Of a stretch of DNA of 64,000 nt, positions 1 through 8,883 are shown in pieces; within the stretch, counting starts at the first letter, position 1, and each line of letters begins with the position of its first letter. This stretch comes from Massilia norwichensis (GTDB lineage Bacteria > Pseudomonadota > Gammaproteobacteria > Burkholderiales > Burkholderiaceae_D): positions 1 to 64,000 of the forward strand of contig NZ_JANUGX010000029.1 in assembly GCF_024753245.1 (NCBI RefSeq), read 5' to 3'. The notes under the pieces were generated by a model. That model was not told where the DNA came from. It searched no databases and was given only the letters and a program-made list of their open reading frames with translations. The translations under genes and the position numbers were made by a program.

Positions 1-39
1 ATGGTCTTGTGTGTGTGGGGGAGTACCACGTTCACCCTT

Positions 40-1680
40 CTAGTCATTTCCCTTGAAAATCTTGCGGAATTTGAGGATCCCTAGTCCGTTGATCGCGTAT
101 TCGTTGGTCCAGTTTCCTCCCATTTCGATGAAGCCAGCCATCGAATCATGTACATAGTTGCCTAAAAATTCTTCAATTTCCGGTGTCAAGCTCTGCGGAC
201 GTATGGCATCTGCCACCGTGTAAAGATGCTGCAACTGCTTCGCTTGCGGACCTTCCAGACGTACCGCCTGTGCCGACTTCCTATGCTGCGCAATGGCCTC
301 AGCAAGGTTGAACTTTTCGTCGGAGGGCGGAATCCGATAACCTTTCAAGTGCTGCATGCGATCATTGAACGTATCGGTTGTGGCCTTGATGAATTTTTTG
401 TGACTGGCGGACGCCCGCTGATAGAAGGGTAGAGAGTCGACGGCATTGCGGTACTTGTACCGATAGCTCAAGTACAGGCCCATATGCTGCCTGTGCATGT
501 CCTCTACTTGACCCGCTTTTATATTAACGGCTTGAACATATGCGTTGAAAGCGGCGGCTGTTTTTGGCGCGACTGTTAGATCCGCCTGCAAGGGCGCCAG
601 TAACTGATCCCAATTCACGAGCGGCATGCCTGCGAGCCGTGCCTCGCGGTACATCTGCGCTCCGGGGATTCTTGCCATCTCGTTTGCGTTTTCCGGTGCA
701 ATGCCGAGTGCATTGGACGCGTAGCCGCCCCCAAGGTCGGAATGGGCCCCTGGATACATCACCTCCCTTGCATTTCCCGGATAAACGCCACCTACCCTTA
801 CAGAATCGAGTGGAAACGACGCACGCACTTCGTGCCCAGCTACGAAGTGCATGCATTGCTCGACCGCTGGATGGATCTGCATATTGTTGTCCGCCCAGGA
901 CTGGTGCCCTTCTACAATTGAATTGCTGAAGGAATTCGGGATGCCAACAGAAGCCACCGTGTCGAATATCCCAAGAAAACTCAACCGAATCGGCATCCCT
1001 GCAAACTCCCATCCGCCACCAACTTGTTCGCATACCTCGAACAGCCAGTTGCAGAAGGCTCTGGCCTCTGCGGCTCCACGGGAAAAGCCAAACACCGATA
1101 AATTGATGAGCTCTATGCGTGGCTTTTTCCCTTTGAGATTGGATGCGAGAGCTTCCTGCCAGTGTCGCAACCCCTTGCGACGCATCGAGGCGAGATTCGT
1201 GATCGATGCCATGTTGTTGGATATACGTGCGGAGAGTTCGTCATCCAATAGAACGCTGTTGAGTACATATCGTTGTGGAGAGTTGAGTAGGCGAGTAAAT
1301 GCCCATATGATGCGGTTTTCCCCATTCCAGCCAAACGCTCCACCTGCAGCAGGTCCCGAGTCGCCAATTTCAGGAAACGGCGTTCCCACACCTGGGATAT
1401 AGTGGGAAAAATATCCATCACCGTTTCGATCGGGATATGTATTGAAAAGCTTCACAATATTGCTGTGCTTTCGGTCTGCAAGCTTGGGTTTCTTGTAATC
1501 GGCGATTAGATTATTCCCAGTGCCGTCAAAAAAAACTCCGACATTTAGCTGTCCCGTACAAGACGGTCGTCCTTTATTGACCAGCATACAATTCGACGCC
1601 TTGGCGCGTTGAATAATCTCCTTCGAGCTAAGTTTGCGAAGGCCGTTCTCTGGGAGTGGTTGCGGTGGAAGAGTGCTCAT
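40..1680 (-). CDS. Tle1-like T6SS phospholipase effector (DUF2235)
   Basis: This 546-residue protein has the DUF2235 alpha/beta-hydrolase pattern of Tle1-type T6SS lipase effectors. An early GVFFDGTGNN segment lies at about residues 48-57, the nucleophile elbow GFSRG at 198-202 (Ser200), FDTVAS with Asp240 at 239-244, and GAHSDLGGGY at 311-320. Tle1 proteins hydrolyse membrane phospholipids of target cells. There is no signal peptide, as expected for T6SS cargo. It is the last gene of a minus-strand cassette vgrG, DUF4123, DUF3304 x2, effector, and its ATG overlaps the stop of the upstream lipoprotein gene by 1 nt. The family assignment is firm; phospholipase activity is inferred from the family. 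Confidence 0.85.
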   Translation of the reverse strand: MSTLPPQPLPENGLRKLSSKEIIQRAKASNCMLVNKGRPSCTGQLNVGVFFDGTGNNLIADYKKPKLADRKHSNIVKLFNTYPDRNGDGYFSHYIPGVGTPFPEIGDSGPAAGGAFGWNGENRIIWAFTRLLNSPQRYVLNSVLLDDELSARISNNMASITNLASMRRKGLRHWQEALASNLKGKKPRIELINLSVFGFSRGAAEARAFCNWLFEVCEQVGGGWEFAGMPIRLSFLGIFDTVASVGIPNSFSNSIVEGHQSWADNNMQIHPAVEQCMHFVAGHEVRASFPLDSVRVGGVYPGNAREVMYPGAHSDLGGGYASNALGIAPENANEMARIPGAQMYREARLAGMPLVNWDQLLAPLQADLTVAPKTAAAFNAYVQAVNIKAGQVEDMHRQHMGLYLSYRYKYRNAVDSLPFYQRASASHKKFIKATTDTFNDRMQHLKGYRIPPSDEKFNLAEAIAQHRKSAQAVRLEGPQAKQLQHLYTVADAIRPQSLTPEIEEFLGNYVHDSMAGFIEMGGNWTNEYAINGLGILKFRKIFKGND

Positions 1681-2099
1681 TATTTTGGCCTCGGGTACGG
1701 GTAACCGGGATAACGTGTCGTTTTTGATGTGACAAGTACTTTGACGCTGTCATCAGGGTAAAAATGAACAGCAAAGGCCCCGATATCTTCTTTTGTGTAC
1801 TTTGGTATTTCTACAACGCGCTCTTTCCATGAATCCGGTAGGCGCTCATCGCCAGTCCACCGCACGGTGACTTTCATACCAGCATGCCATTTGCGCGGTA
1901 TCGTAATGCAGCATACGAACGCTCCACCACCGCCGTTTGGTGAAATCCCATGCCCACCGTAATCATCGACAGCGAACATCGTTATCCACGCATTCGTGTA
2001 ATTCAATCCCGATAACTCAATGCTGGTGTTGTCTGTACCGGAACATCCGGTTACCAATAAGGCCATAAGACAAATTGAAGTCCATGATCTCGTATTCAC
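1680..2099 (-). CDS. DUF3304-type lipoprotein, probable Tle1 immunity protein
   Basis: This 139-residue lipoprotein has a short hydrophobic signal and the lipobox LVTGC near residues 15-19. The start is a GTG preceded by GGAGG. The mature part contains a GGGG-x-FVCC-x-I segment, WHAGMKVTVRW and a C-terminal YPYPRPK, the DUF3304 pattern. Lipoproteins of this kind sit beside Tle1-type effectors and neutralise the lipase in the periplasm. The stop codon overlaps the effector start, which points to translational coupling of immunity and toxin. It is a close paralogue of the gene at 2192-2611. The immunity role is inferred from position, compartment and duplication. Confidence 0.75.
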   Translation of the reverse strand: MNTRSWTSICLMALLVTGCSGTDNTSIELSGLNYTNAWITMFAVDDYGGHGISPNGGGGAFVCCITIPRKWHAGMKVTVRWTGDERLPDSWKERVVEIPKYTKEDIGAFAVHFYPDDSVKVLVTSKTTRYPGYPYPRPK

Positions 2100-2191
2100 G
2101 AAACCTCCATTGATGTGCTGGTTTAAGATATTTGAAGGCCGTATCCAGCGGCAAGCTGTTGAAATGGCGCGGTGGAGGCGTGGACATCACT

Positions 2192-2611
2192 CTATTTGGG
2201 TCTCGGGTAGGGATAGTCCGGATGGCCTTCTATTTTCGAAGTTACAAGAACTTTGACTGTATCATCAGGATAAAAATGAACGGCAAATGCCCCCATATCC
2301 TCCTTCGTGTATTTGGGTATTTCTACCACGCGTTCCTTCCACGAATCAGGTATGCGCTCATCTTCAGTCCAGCGGACAGTGACTTTCATGCCAGCATGCC
2401 ATTTTCTTGGCATGCTGATGCAGCATATGAACTTCCCACCTCCGCCATTCGGAAAAATGCTATGTCCACCATAACTATCCACAGCGAACATGGATATTCC
2501 CCTATCGGTATAATTTAATCCCGACAGCTCAATACTAATGTTGTCTGTTTCTGAACATCCGGTCAAAGCAAATGCAAGAAACAGAACTGACTTCCATGAA
2601 TTCATGTTCAT
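2192..2611 (-). CDS. DUF3304-type lipoprotein, second probable immunity copy
   Basis: This 139-residue paralogue of the neighbouring lipoprotein has the same length and layout: a signal peptide with lipobox ALTGC, then the GGGGKFICC and WHAGMKVTVRW segments and a YPYPRPK end. The two copies differ mostly around the signal peptide and at scattered sites, so this is a tandem duplication that has diverged. GGAG precedes the ATG. It lies between the DUF4123 adaptor gene and the first lipoprotein copy. A duplicated immunity gene could protect against variant effectors of related strains. Function is inferred from context. Confidence 0.72.
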   Translation of the reverse strand: MNMNSWKSVLFLAFALTGCSETDNISIELSGLNYTDRGISMFAVDSYGGHSIFPNGGGGKFICCISMPRKWHAGMKVTVRWTEDERIPDSWKERVVEIPKYTKEDMGAFAVHFYPDDTVKVLVTSKIEGHPDYPYPRPK

Positions 2612-2729
2612 GAAAACTCCATCAGCGCGCCGGCTGTTCAGGTTGGTGGAGGAGAAGCGATATGAGATTAAATAGCATTAACGTATTCGCGCCATTTTTG
2701 GGAATATTTTCGTGCGCCTGTGTTACGTC

Positions 2730-3596
2730 CTAGTCAACAAAATTCGCCAAGTCATTGATCAGACTTCCTGCTGTCCATTGGGAGCGCAACAACATGTCGC
2801 TCAGCTTTGGATCTCTCAAGCCTTTCCCGTCATCCAAAAGCGCCAAGTAAGCGAGCGCAACAAGGTCAGGAAACGCTCGCACTTTGTGCTTCTCTGCAAA
2901 GGCGCAGGAGGTGGTCATCTTGTCGTAGATCGCCGCACGAGGCCCCTCGGGGAGTGCCTCGGGATTAGTTTCCGCGATGGCGTCGATAACGGCATCCGGC
3001 TCGCTACTCGTCACCAGACTTGCGAACTCGGACGGCGACAGTCGAAACTCGCCTTTCAATGCCATCCGGTTAGAACGTAGCGGCAGCGCCTGCGCTTTTC
3101 CTTCACGATCAATCAGAATCCAGTCGGCCAGCAAGCAGGTCATTCCGTCCCAATACGTCTGTCGCAGGGCATGCGGAAGGCCGGAAAGGACACGCGTGTC
3201 TGCAAAGCGAAGAAGAAACGCCTGATCGTCGTCTGTTACCGCATTGGCGAACAGGCGGAAATTCTCGTTGACGGCCGATACCGATGAGGAAGTGCCGATG
3301 AAGCTCAGCATCGGCCGTTCTCTCCGGTGTCGCACCAGAGTGGATAATTCAAGCCGTAGCTGGCTTACATCGTGTGTCGTCAGCACGAACAGGAACGGCG
3401 ACGCGACAAGCAGGTCAGACATGCCGTCGCAGTCATAGAGGACATGCCGTTCGTTAGGCAAGGATAGACCGGCTTGACCATGATCGAATGCGCCGTCGAC
3501 CAGGGCCAGCCATTGAAGTTCAGGCTGCATGCTGATTTTTTCAAAAAGCGCCGTGCATACAGCCGTGGTATGGGACGCGTCGGATGCAAAGTACAT
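2730..3596 (-). CDS. DUF4123 T6SS effector adaptor/chaperone
   Basis: This 288-residue protein matches the DUF4123 adaptor (Tap/Tec) family, which loads a specific effector onto its cognate VgrG. Visible marks are the early WLALVDGA segment, an LRLELSTLVRHRRE segment, and RFADTRVLSGL (residues about 131-141) followed by a YWDG site, which is the family core. It starts 9 nt after the vgrG stop with a GAGG ribosome site and precedes the immunity and lipase genes, the usual order of an adaptor-dependent VgrG cassette. The likely cargo is the Tle1-like protein at 40-1680. Confidence 0.82.
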   Translation of the reverse strand: MYFASDASHTTAVCTALFEKISMQPELQWLALVDGAFDHGQAGLSLPNERHVLYDCDGMSDLLVASPFLFVLTTHDVSQLRLELSTLVRHRRERPMLSFIGTSSSVSAVNENFRLFANAVTDDDQAFLLRFADTRVLSGLPHALRQTYWDGMTCLLADWILIDREGKAQALPLRSNRMALKGEFRLSPSEFASLVTSSEPDAVIDAIAETNPEALPEGPRAAIYDKMTTSCAFAEKHKVRAFPDLVALAYLALLDDGKGLRDPKLSDMLLRSQWTAGSLINDLANFVD

Positions 3597-3605
3597 TCCA
3601 TTGCC

Positions 3606-6461
3606 TCACTTTAGCGACAGGGCGCTCCCTGCCTTTAGCGCCTTCAACAGGCACTCGATGCAGACTTCCCGGGGCAGCTTTGGAAGCAGATATTCCATCT
3701 TTTGAGGACCGCTGAAGCTCTTCTTCCCGGCGTGAACCACAATTTTTCCCGGACATTGCACAGTGATGTTCCCGCCTTCGATCGTGATATTGGCGCCGCC
3801 GGCAGTTGACAGACTGATGCGCTTGGCGGCCGCCCAATCGATGTGGGCATTGGCGCTGATCACGTTCAGCGCATCACGTGCCTGGACGGCGAGAGTGTCC
3901 CGCAGCGCCTGAAACACGTTCGCCTCTTTCGCAGCGATCAACTGCAAGCCAAGCTTGGTTTCGCCAGCCTTCACTGCACCACCGAGGACGCCAATTGCCC
4001 GACCGGTGTGAATCTGCATTTGGCCACCTGTGACGAACTGCGTGTCCTCACCGCTCATCACAGTTACTGTTTCTCCATTAGCTAGTTGTAAGCTCTGGCT
4101 GGCATTCATTCCGAGGCCGGCCTGTGCAGAGATCGCAATGATTGGATCGCTTACATGTGGCAATTTGCCTTTTCCGGATGCGGTGCACTTTTCCGCAGCG
4201 TCGGCTTTTGCTGACTCGACGCTTTCGCCGCTGACCATTCCGGATGCTGCCGTAAGCAATGCCTGCAGCGGTGGCTCCGCAGGATTGAGGGCACTGGCAT
4301 CCTGCTCGTGGGCGCCCGTATCAGCCGCGAAGGCTACGGTCTGGTGTGTAGCCGCGGCGGTGCTGAGTATCTTGCCAAGCTTGACTGCCTGCTCCAACAT
4401 CGCGACTCCGGGTGCGTTGTCGCCTGCCGGATCGCGGTATGCCGCGCTATGGTTGACCTTGTAACTGTGAATGAGCAATCCGGCGCGGGCACGGACAGCG
4501 CCGTGGGCATCGCTGCGTAACTCGGCGCCACTCCCCCGAAAACTGCCGCGGTAGTTGTCCGGGGCATGGATCAAATGGCCCAGATTGAGCTCACTGGCAG
4601 CGTACGTACTTTTTAGCTGAATGCGCCCCTGCGCATCGGTGTCATCGAACAAGAGTTGGTTGTACCCTGAACCGCCAAATTCCTTGCTTCGTATGCCCCA
4701 CTGAGAGGCGCCGTTACGATGGCCTGCAGTGTCGCTCGAAGCGCCATGCCATACAGGGCTGTTTCCACCCGCGACGTTGCCTTGTCCGGAGGGCATACGG
4801 TCATGCGCTACAGCGAAAACCGATGTATTGCTTTCGCCGAGATGGCGTCCACCTGGCGTTGGCGTAACGCCGCCTTCGCCTTGCCCGTTATACAGCGCAC
4901 CAACAATGATCGGGCGGTCGATATCGCCTTCAAGGAATTTCACCAGCACTTCCGTTCCAATCCGCGGCAGGAACTGGAAGCCCATGCCACCGCCAGCAGA
5001 TCGTTGCGCTACGCGAACCCAGCAACTGGAGCCATCCTCCTGCCAATGGAAACGAATGCGCACGCGGCCAAGGCGGTCACAATACAGTTCATTGGCCCCG
5101 GTCGGGCTGTCATTGCCATCGGCATCCACCACGATGGCAGTTTGCGAGCCCGGCGCGGTAGGGCGGCTATGACTACGGCCATCGCTGCCGGGCATCTGGG
5201 GCCGCCAGGGAACCTCGGCTTTTACGGCTTCAAAACAGTTTGCATAACCGGTCTTCAAGGCCTGTTCGACTGCCAGTGTAAAATCCATCGGTTCATTGTC
5301 GTGAACGGTTTGTCGCAACAATTCCGGGATGGGACCGAAAAGCTCCGCCAATGCGTGTTGTGCGGGCGTCGGCAGGTTGTTCACGCCCACGCTGACCACA
5401 CGAAGTACCGTAAATGTCGGCGCACCGCCGAGCTGTTTCAACGGGGTGTCGAGAATTGTCAGACGCGTTCCAGCGCGTAAGGTACGTAAGGTCGAGCTAC
5501 CACGCCATATCTGGCTGCGCGCTTCACGTCCCTCCATTTGCAGGTCCGCGTAGCGTCGCGCCTGGGATGCGTTGGCGTAGACAGCCTGGCCCGGCGCGTC
5601 GAAGGACTCAAGAGCGGGAAGCCTGCGGTTGTCGTGCAGGCGGGACGGCGAAGTCCCCGCCACTACTTTCTTTGACTCGTAGTCATAACTGAGCACTGTC
5701 GACAGTGACGGGGCCAGAGTGCGGTTCGACCGTAAAGTCTGTATGGTGTCCTGGCGTTCGCAGGCATGCGCGCCGTGAAAGCGAATGCCACCGTCGGCTT
5801 CGCTGCTGGGGTCTTCCGGGATTGCTGTCGGGTGGGTGCTGTCCCCAAACAACACCACGCCAAGACCATCTTCGCCCTGCTCGAAACGCCAGCCAAGGCC
5901 TTCTTCGGTCAACAACCTTTGCAAGAAGTCGAAGTCGGACTCCCGGTATTGGCAGCAATAGGCGCGCGGAGCTGCGTCGTTCATGAACTGCCCAACCTCG
6001 CGACTCCAGCGCCATCGTGCTAATGGCAAATAAGACTGGAACACCGAATCGACGATGTCGATAACGGTCCTGTCTTGCCATACCCGGCAGTTGTGTACTT
6101 GGCTCAACCGCCACAGCCATGGGGACAAGCGCAAACGATAGCGCGCAAACCCGCCATCACTGCCCAGCATCTCGATCCCGATGATGTCGCCAGCAAAGCT
6201 GGTGCGGCTGCCATTCGCCAAACTCACTTCCAGCGAGGCATACTGGCCGAGCAGCGGCTCGAGCTGAATATGCGCATTGGTCGATAGCACAATGATGTCG
6301 CGCCCGCCAATGCCCTGTACCTCGTCGTCAGCGGCAAAAGCTTCAACAAGCAGGGCATTCAAATTCAGGTTTGCATCGTCGATCTTGAGTTCGTATAGCC
6401 TGGACTCACTGAAAAATTGCGCCAATGTGGTAGTGATCTGTTCGATCAGGACAGCGCTCAT
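3606..6461 (-). CDS. vgrG: VgrG spike protein with DUF2345 extension (cassette 1)
   Basis: This protein of about 951 residues has the standard VgrG layout. A gp27-like N-terminal half is followed by the gp5-like OB region (VRIRFHWQEDG, then WVRVAQ, FLPRIGTEVLVKFLEGDIDRP and VGALYNG) and a long beta-rich DUF2345 part that ends in a short tail. VgrG trimers form the puncturing tip of the T6SS needle. I chose the ATG at 6461; a TTG 12 nt upstream is the alternative. It heads the cassette carrying the DUF4123 adaptor and Tle1-like effector. The C-terminal tail (from about residue 900) has no recognisable enzyme and is probably where the adaptor-effector complex docks. Confidence 0.92.
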   Translation of the reverse strand: MSAVLIEQITTTLAQFFSESRLYELKIDDANLNLNALLVEAFAADDEVQGIGGRDIIVLSTNAHIQLEPLLGQYASLEVSLANGSRTSFAGDIIGIEMLGSDGGFARYRLRLSPWLWRLSQVHNCRVWQDRTVIDIVDSVFQSYLPLARWRWSREVGQFMNDAAPRAYCCQYRESDFDFLQRLLTEEGLGWRFEQGEDGLGVVLFGDSTHPTAIPEDPSSEADGGIRFHGAHACERQDTIQTLRSNRTLAPSLSTVLSYDYESKKVVAGTSPSRLHDNRRLPALESFDAPGQAVYANASQARRYADLQMEGREARSQIWRGSSTLRTLRAGTRLTILDTPLKQLGGAPTFTVLRVVSVGVNNLPTPAQHALAELFGPIPELLRQTVHDNEPMDFTLAVEQALKTGYANCFEAVKAEVPWRPQMPGSDGRSHSRPTAPGSQTAIVVDADGNDSPTGANELYCDRLGRVRIRFHWQEDGSSCWVRVAQRSAGGGMGFQFLPRIGTEVLVKFLEGDIDRPIIVGALYNGQGEGGVTPTPGGRHLGESNTSVFAVAHDRMPSGQGNVAGGNSPVWHGASSDTAGHRNGASQWGIRSKEFGGSGYNQLLFDDTDAQGRIQLKSTYAASELNLGHLIHAPDNYRGSFRGSGAELRSDAHGAVRARAGLLIHSYKVNHSAAYRDPAGDNAPGVAMLEQAVKLGKILSTAAATHQTVAFAADTGAHEQDASALNPAEPPLQALLTAASGMVSGESVESAKADAAEKCTASGKGKLPHVSDPIIAISAQAGLGMNASQSLQLANGETVTVMSGEDTQFVTGGQMQIHTGRAIGVLGGAVKAGETKLGLQLIAAKEANVFQALRDTLAVQARDALNVISANAHIDWAAAKRISLSTAGGANITIEGGNITVQCPGKIVVHAGKKSFSGPQKMEYLLPKLPREVCIECLLKALKAGSALSLK

Positions 6462-6518
6462 ACATGTCTTCAATACAGTTGAGTAATTAGACAGGACTTC
6501 TTCGAGGGAAGTCAGCGG

Positions 6519-6571
6519 TTGCCGGTTTTAAAAATCGGCAACCTGAACAGCTTACGAGCTTGCTCGTAAGC
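6519..6571. repeat. Two palindromes upstream of vgrG 1
   Basis: The 241-nt space between vgrG 1 and the GNAT-type gene holds a 23-nt near-perfect dyad at 6519-6541 (TTGCCG and CGGCAA flanking a T4/A5 centre). It also holds a perfect 10-bp inverted repeat at 6550-6571 (GCTTACGAGC, TT, GCTCGTAAGC). No U-run follows the second, so a classical terminator is not supported. They may end transcription of the GNAT-type gene inefficiently or be protein-binding sites for vgrG control. The rest of the gap shows no other feature. Confidence 0.45.
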
Positions 6572-6714
6572 ATTGTTGAGCTTGATTAAGACGCAGGTTC
6601 TGAGCTGCCATGTTCACGGTAGGCATGTGAACCATGCGGTGTTGCCGATCGCGTTCCAGAACCAGTAATTTTATTTACGGCTGCGATGGAGCGCATCCGT
6701 TGGTCCCGCCATAG

Positions 6715-7866
6715 TCAGCTGGCGGGACGGAAGTTTGATCGCTTGATCCTCCGCATGATCTTGACGATCTGGCTCAGCAGCGCTGGCAGGAAGCCGCGGC
6801 GCTGCTCGTTTTCCAGTAACTTCCATTTTTGCCGCTGAACCAGGTTGTCCAGCGCATTCCTGCCGACACGCTTGAAATACCGGCAGTAAAGCAAACGCGA
6901 CCGGTAAACGTCCAGATTCGCCACATCACGCGCCACCCCCAGCAGCTTGAACTTGTACTGGTTCCGCCCCCACAGCAGATGCGCCTCCCTGGCGCCACGC
7001 TGGATCTTTTCGGTCATGGCCAGATAGCAGCACAGCATGCCCAGGCTGTATTTCGCGAACCGCGCATCGTAGCCGTTCAGCAGCGCGAAATAATGATCGC
7101 CAAGGCGAAAGCTCAAACTGCCGCCGCATACTTTGCCGTCCAGCAGGGCAAGGACCAGCAGCCCATTGGTCTTTGCCAGTTCGGTCAACCATGACGCTTC
7201 TTCCGGCTTGATGCCGAACTTGATGCGCTTTTCATTCATGTTGGCCCTTTTCAGCTCGATGAGGGCTGCCACATGGTGTGCGGCAATTGCATCGTTCTCA
7301 TAGGTCTGGAAGGAAAACCCGGGAAAATCGGTGGCGATCGCTTTCATCTGGTACCGGATGTTGCGACGCGTCTTGGCGCCGAGGCCGGAAAAATAGGCGT
7401 CCAGGGTCTCGGGCAGACGCACCACGATATCCTCGGCCTGTCCGTATTGTTGCCAGGGCAGCGAAAGTGCCCCGATCTCCTTGCCGATCTTGGAAAAGGA
7501 GACCCGTGCGACGGACGGAAAGCGCTTGAAAATGTAGCTTGCAAACCGTTCGATTTCTTCGGGGGGAAGCTGCATCATTTCATTGAAGACCTCGACGCTT
7601 CGGTCTTCGCGCTGGAACAGGAAAATCGCCAGGGGCTCCGCACCCCGCCGCGCCACATAGGCATAGGCATTCCGCGCCCGGCGTGCCACGGCATGGTGGC
7701 AGAGCGAGGAGTTGATGTGGTGATATAACTGTTCGAGCTCCGCTTCAAGGGACGGCGGCACGGTGTCGTCGCATGAAATGACGACCTCGCCCTCCGGTGC
7801 CGGCTGATCGGATGGCTGCGGTGCCGGCGAGCGCTTCGCTTCAATGGGAACAGACGCATTCGACAT
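6715..7866 (-). CDS. GNAT-type acyltransferase (CelD/BcsL, FemAB-like)
   Basis: This 383-residue protein has the double-GNAT layout of the CelD/BcsL (Acetyltransf_6) group. A segment with YFSGLGAKTRRNIRY (about 166-180) resembles the family signature, and the C-terminal half has GKVCGGSLSFRLGDHYF, KYSLGMLCC and the closing WGRNQYKFKLLG. Such proteins transfer acyl or aminoacyl groups to sugars, lipids or peptides; the substrate here is unknown. A strong GAGGTGA site precedes the ATG. It is transcribed away from the peptide-export cluster, so it may be a neighbour rather than a member, but an acyltransferase next to peptide precursors is worth noting. Confidence 0.72.
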   Translation of the reverse strand: MSNASVPIEAKRSPAPQPSDQPAPEGEVVISCDDTVPPSLEAELEQLYHHINSSLCHHAVARRARNAYAYVARRGAEPLAIFLFQREDRSVEVFNEMMQLPPEEIERFASYIFKRFPSVARVSFSKIGKEIGALSLPWQQYGQAEDIVVRLPETLDAYFSGLGAKTRRNIRYQMKAIATDFPGFSFQTYENDAIAAHHVAALIELKRANMNEKRIKFGIKPEEASWLTELAKTNGLLVLALLDGKVCGGSLSFRLGDHYFALLNGYDARFAKYSLGMLCCYLAMTEKIQRGAREAHLLWGRNQYKFKLLGVARDVANLDVYRSRLLYCRYFKRVGRNALDNLVQRQKWKLLENEQRRGFLPALLSQIVKIMRRIKRSNFRPAS

Positions 7867-7902
7867 GAAGTTTCACCTCGAAAGTGACAACACGAACGGC
7901 CG

Positions 7903-8028
7903 TCAAGCCCGCCGCGCCACGGATATTGGCGCGCCCGGCGTGCCGTCCACCTGACAGGCATATCCTCCGCCCTTTCCCGCCGCGGTGACTTCGACGTTAT
8001 CAAGGACGAGGTGAACGAAGGCCCCCAT
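7903..8028 (-). CDS. Possible small ORF upstream of the GNAT gene (41 aa)
   Basis: This is a short minus-strand reading frame of 41 codons that begins MGAFVHLVLDN and ends VARRA. Its stop lies 36 nt before the GNAT start. Codon third positions are moderately GC-rich, as in neighbouring genes, and a GAAGG lies about 12 nt before the ATG. It lacks the double-glycine leader shared by the peptide family at 14067-16779. It could be a real small peptide, a leader for the GNAT gene, or chance. Confidence 0.25.
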   Translation of the reverse strand: MGAFVHLVLDNVEVTAAGKGGGYACQVDGTPGAPISVARRA

Positions 8029-8100
8029 CGTGACCGAACCTTCAGCCCCAGGCACCGCTCTAACACCTGCCCCGGAAATCACCCGGCGCCAGGAGCGAGC

Positions 8101-8865
8101 ATGGCAGGCATCGTGCGTATCGACGACGAAGTCATCACCACCGACGACTTCATCCGTACACTGAAACTGAGCGGGCAATTCGAAGGCCTGGTCGAGCAGA
8201 TGGTGCGCGACCGCCTGACCGCGCGCGCTGCGCGACAAGCCGGCGTGCAACTACAAGCCGAACAGATCCAGGAACGCGCCGACGCATTCCGCCGCGCCCT
8301 CGGCCTGCACCGCGCCGCCGACACCAATCACTACCTCGACGCGCTCGGCGTCTCGCTGGACGAGTTCGAAGCCTGGATCGTCGACGGCCTGTACCAGGAA
8401 AAGATGATGGAACAGGTTTGCAGCGAGCAAGCCGTCGCCCAATATTTCTCGCTCAACTCGCCGCGCTTCGACAGCGTCGAAGTCAGCCACATCGTGCTCG
8501 ACAGCGAAGGCGCCGCGCGCGAGATGATGTCGGTGCTGGAGGAAGAGCCGGAATCCTTTGCCGAGATGGCGCGCGAACATTCGATCGACGATGGCACCCG
8601 CCAGCAGGGGGGCGTGATCGGCAAGGTGCTGCGCGGCGCGCTCAAGGGCGATATCGAGGCACGCGTGTTCCATGCGCGCGAAGGCGAACTGCTGGGTCCC
8701 TTTCCTTCACCCGACGGTGCCTGCTACGAGATCTTCTGCGTCAACGCCAGGCACCCGGCGGCCCTCGATGCCGACACTTCTGCCGAGGTGCGCCGCCTGC
8801 TGCGCGAGGAATGGCTGATGGCGCGCGCCCAGGAGCACGTGATCGAAGCGTGCGCACTGCCCTAA
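8101..8865 (+). CDS. Parvulin-type peptidyl-prolyl isomerase of the export cluster
   Basis: This 254-residue protein has an alpha-helical N-terminal half (residues 1-115) and a parvulin domain at about 126-220. The domain shows VSHIVLDSE, then FAEMAREHSIDDGTRQQGG, GELLGPFPSPDG and YEIFCV. The layout is that of SurA/PrsA-like foldases, but no signal peptide is visible, so it should act in the cytoplasm. AGGAG lies 6 nt before the chosen ATG. It is the first gene of the exporter operon, 18 nt before the ABC transporter. Exporter-linked parvulins are known beside cNMP-binding C39 exporters of cyanobacteria (from memory). It probably holds precursor peptides or the exporter in an export-competent form. 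Confidence 0.8.
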   Translation: MAGIVRIDDEVITTDDFIRTLKLSGQFEGLVEQMVRDRLTARAARQAGVQLQAEQIQERADAFRRALGLHRAADTNHYLDALGVSLDEFEAWIVDGLYQEKMMEQVCSEQAVAQYFSLNSPRFDSVEVSHIVLDSEGAAREMMSVLEEEPESFAEMAREHSIDDGTRQQGGVIGKVLRGALKGDIEARVFHAREGELLGPFPSPDGACYEIFCVNARHPAALDADTSAEVRRLLREEWLMARAQEHVIEACALP

Positions 8866-8883
8866 GCGGGCCTGGCCACGACG

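Noticed and set aside
7928-7945. CGGCACG-N4-GCGC resembling a sigma-54 site on the minus strand before the GNAT gene
   Set aside because: It lies inside a possible small ORF and the -24 and -12 boxes match worse than the two peptide promoters.
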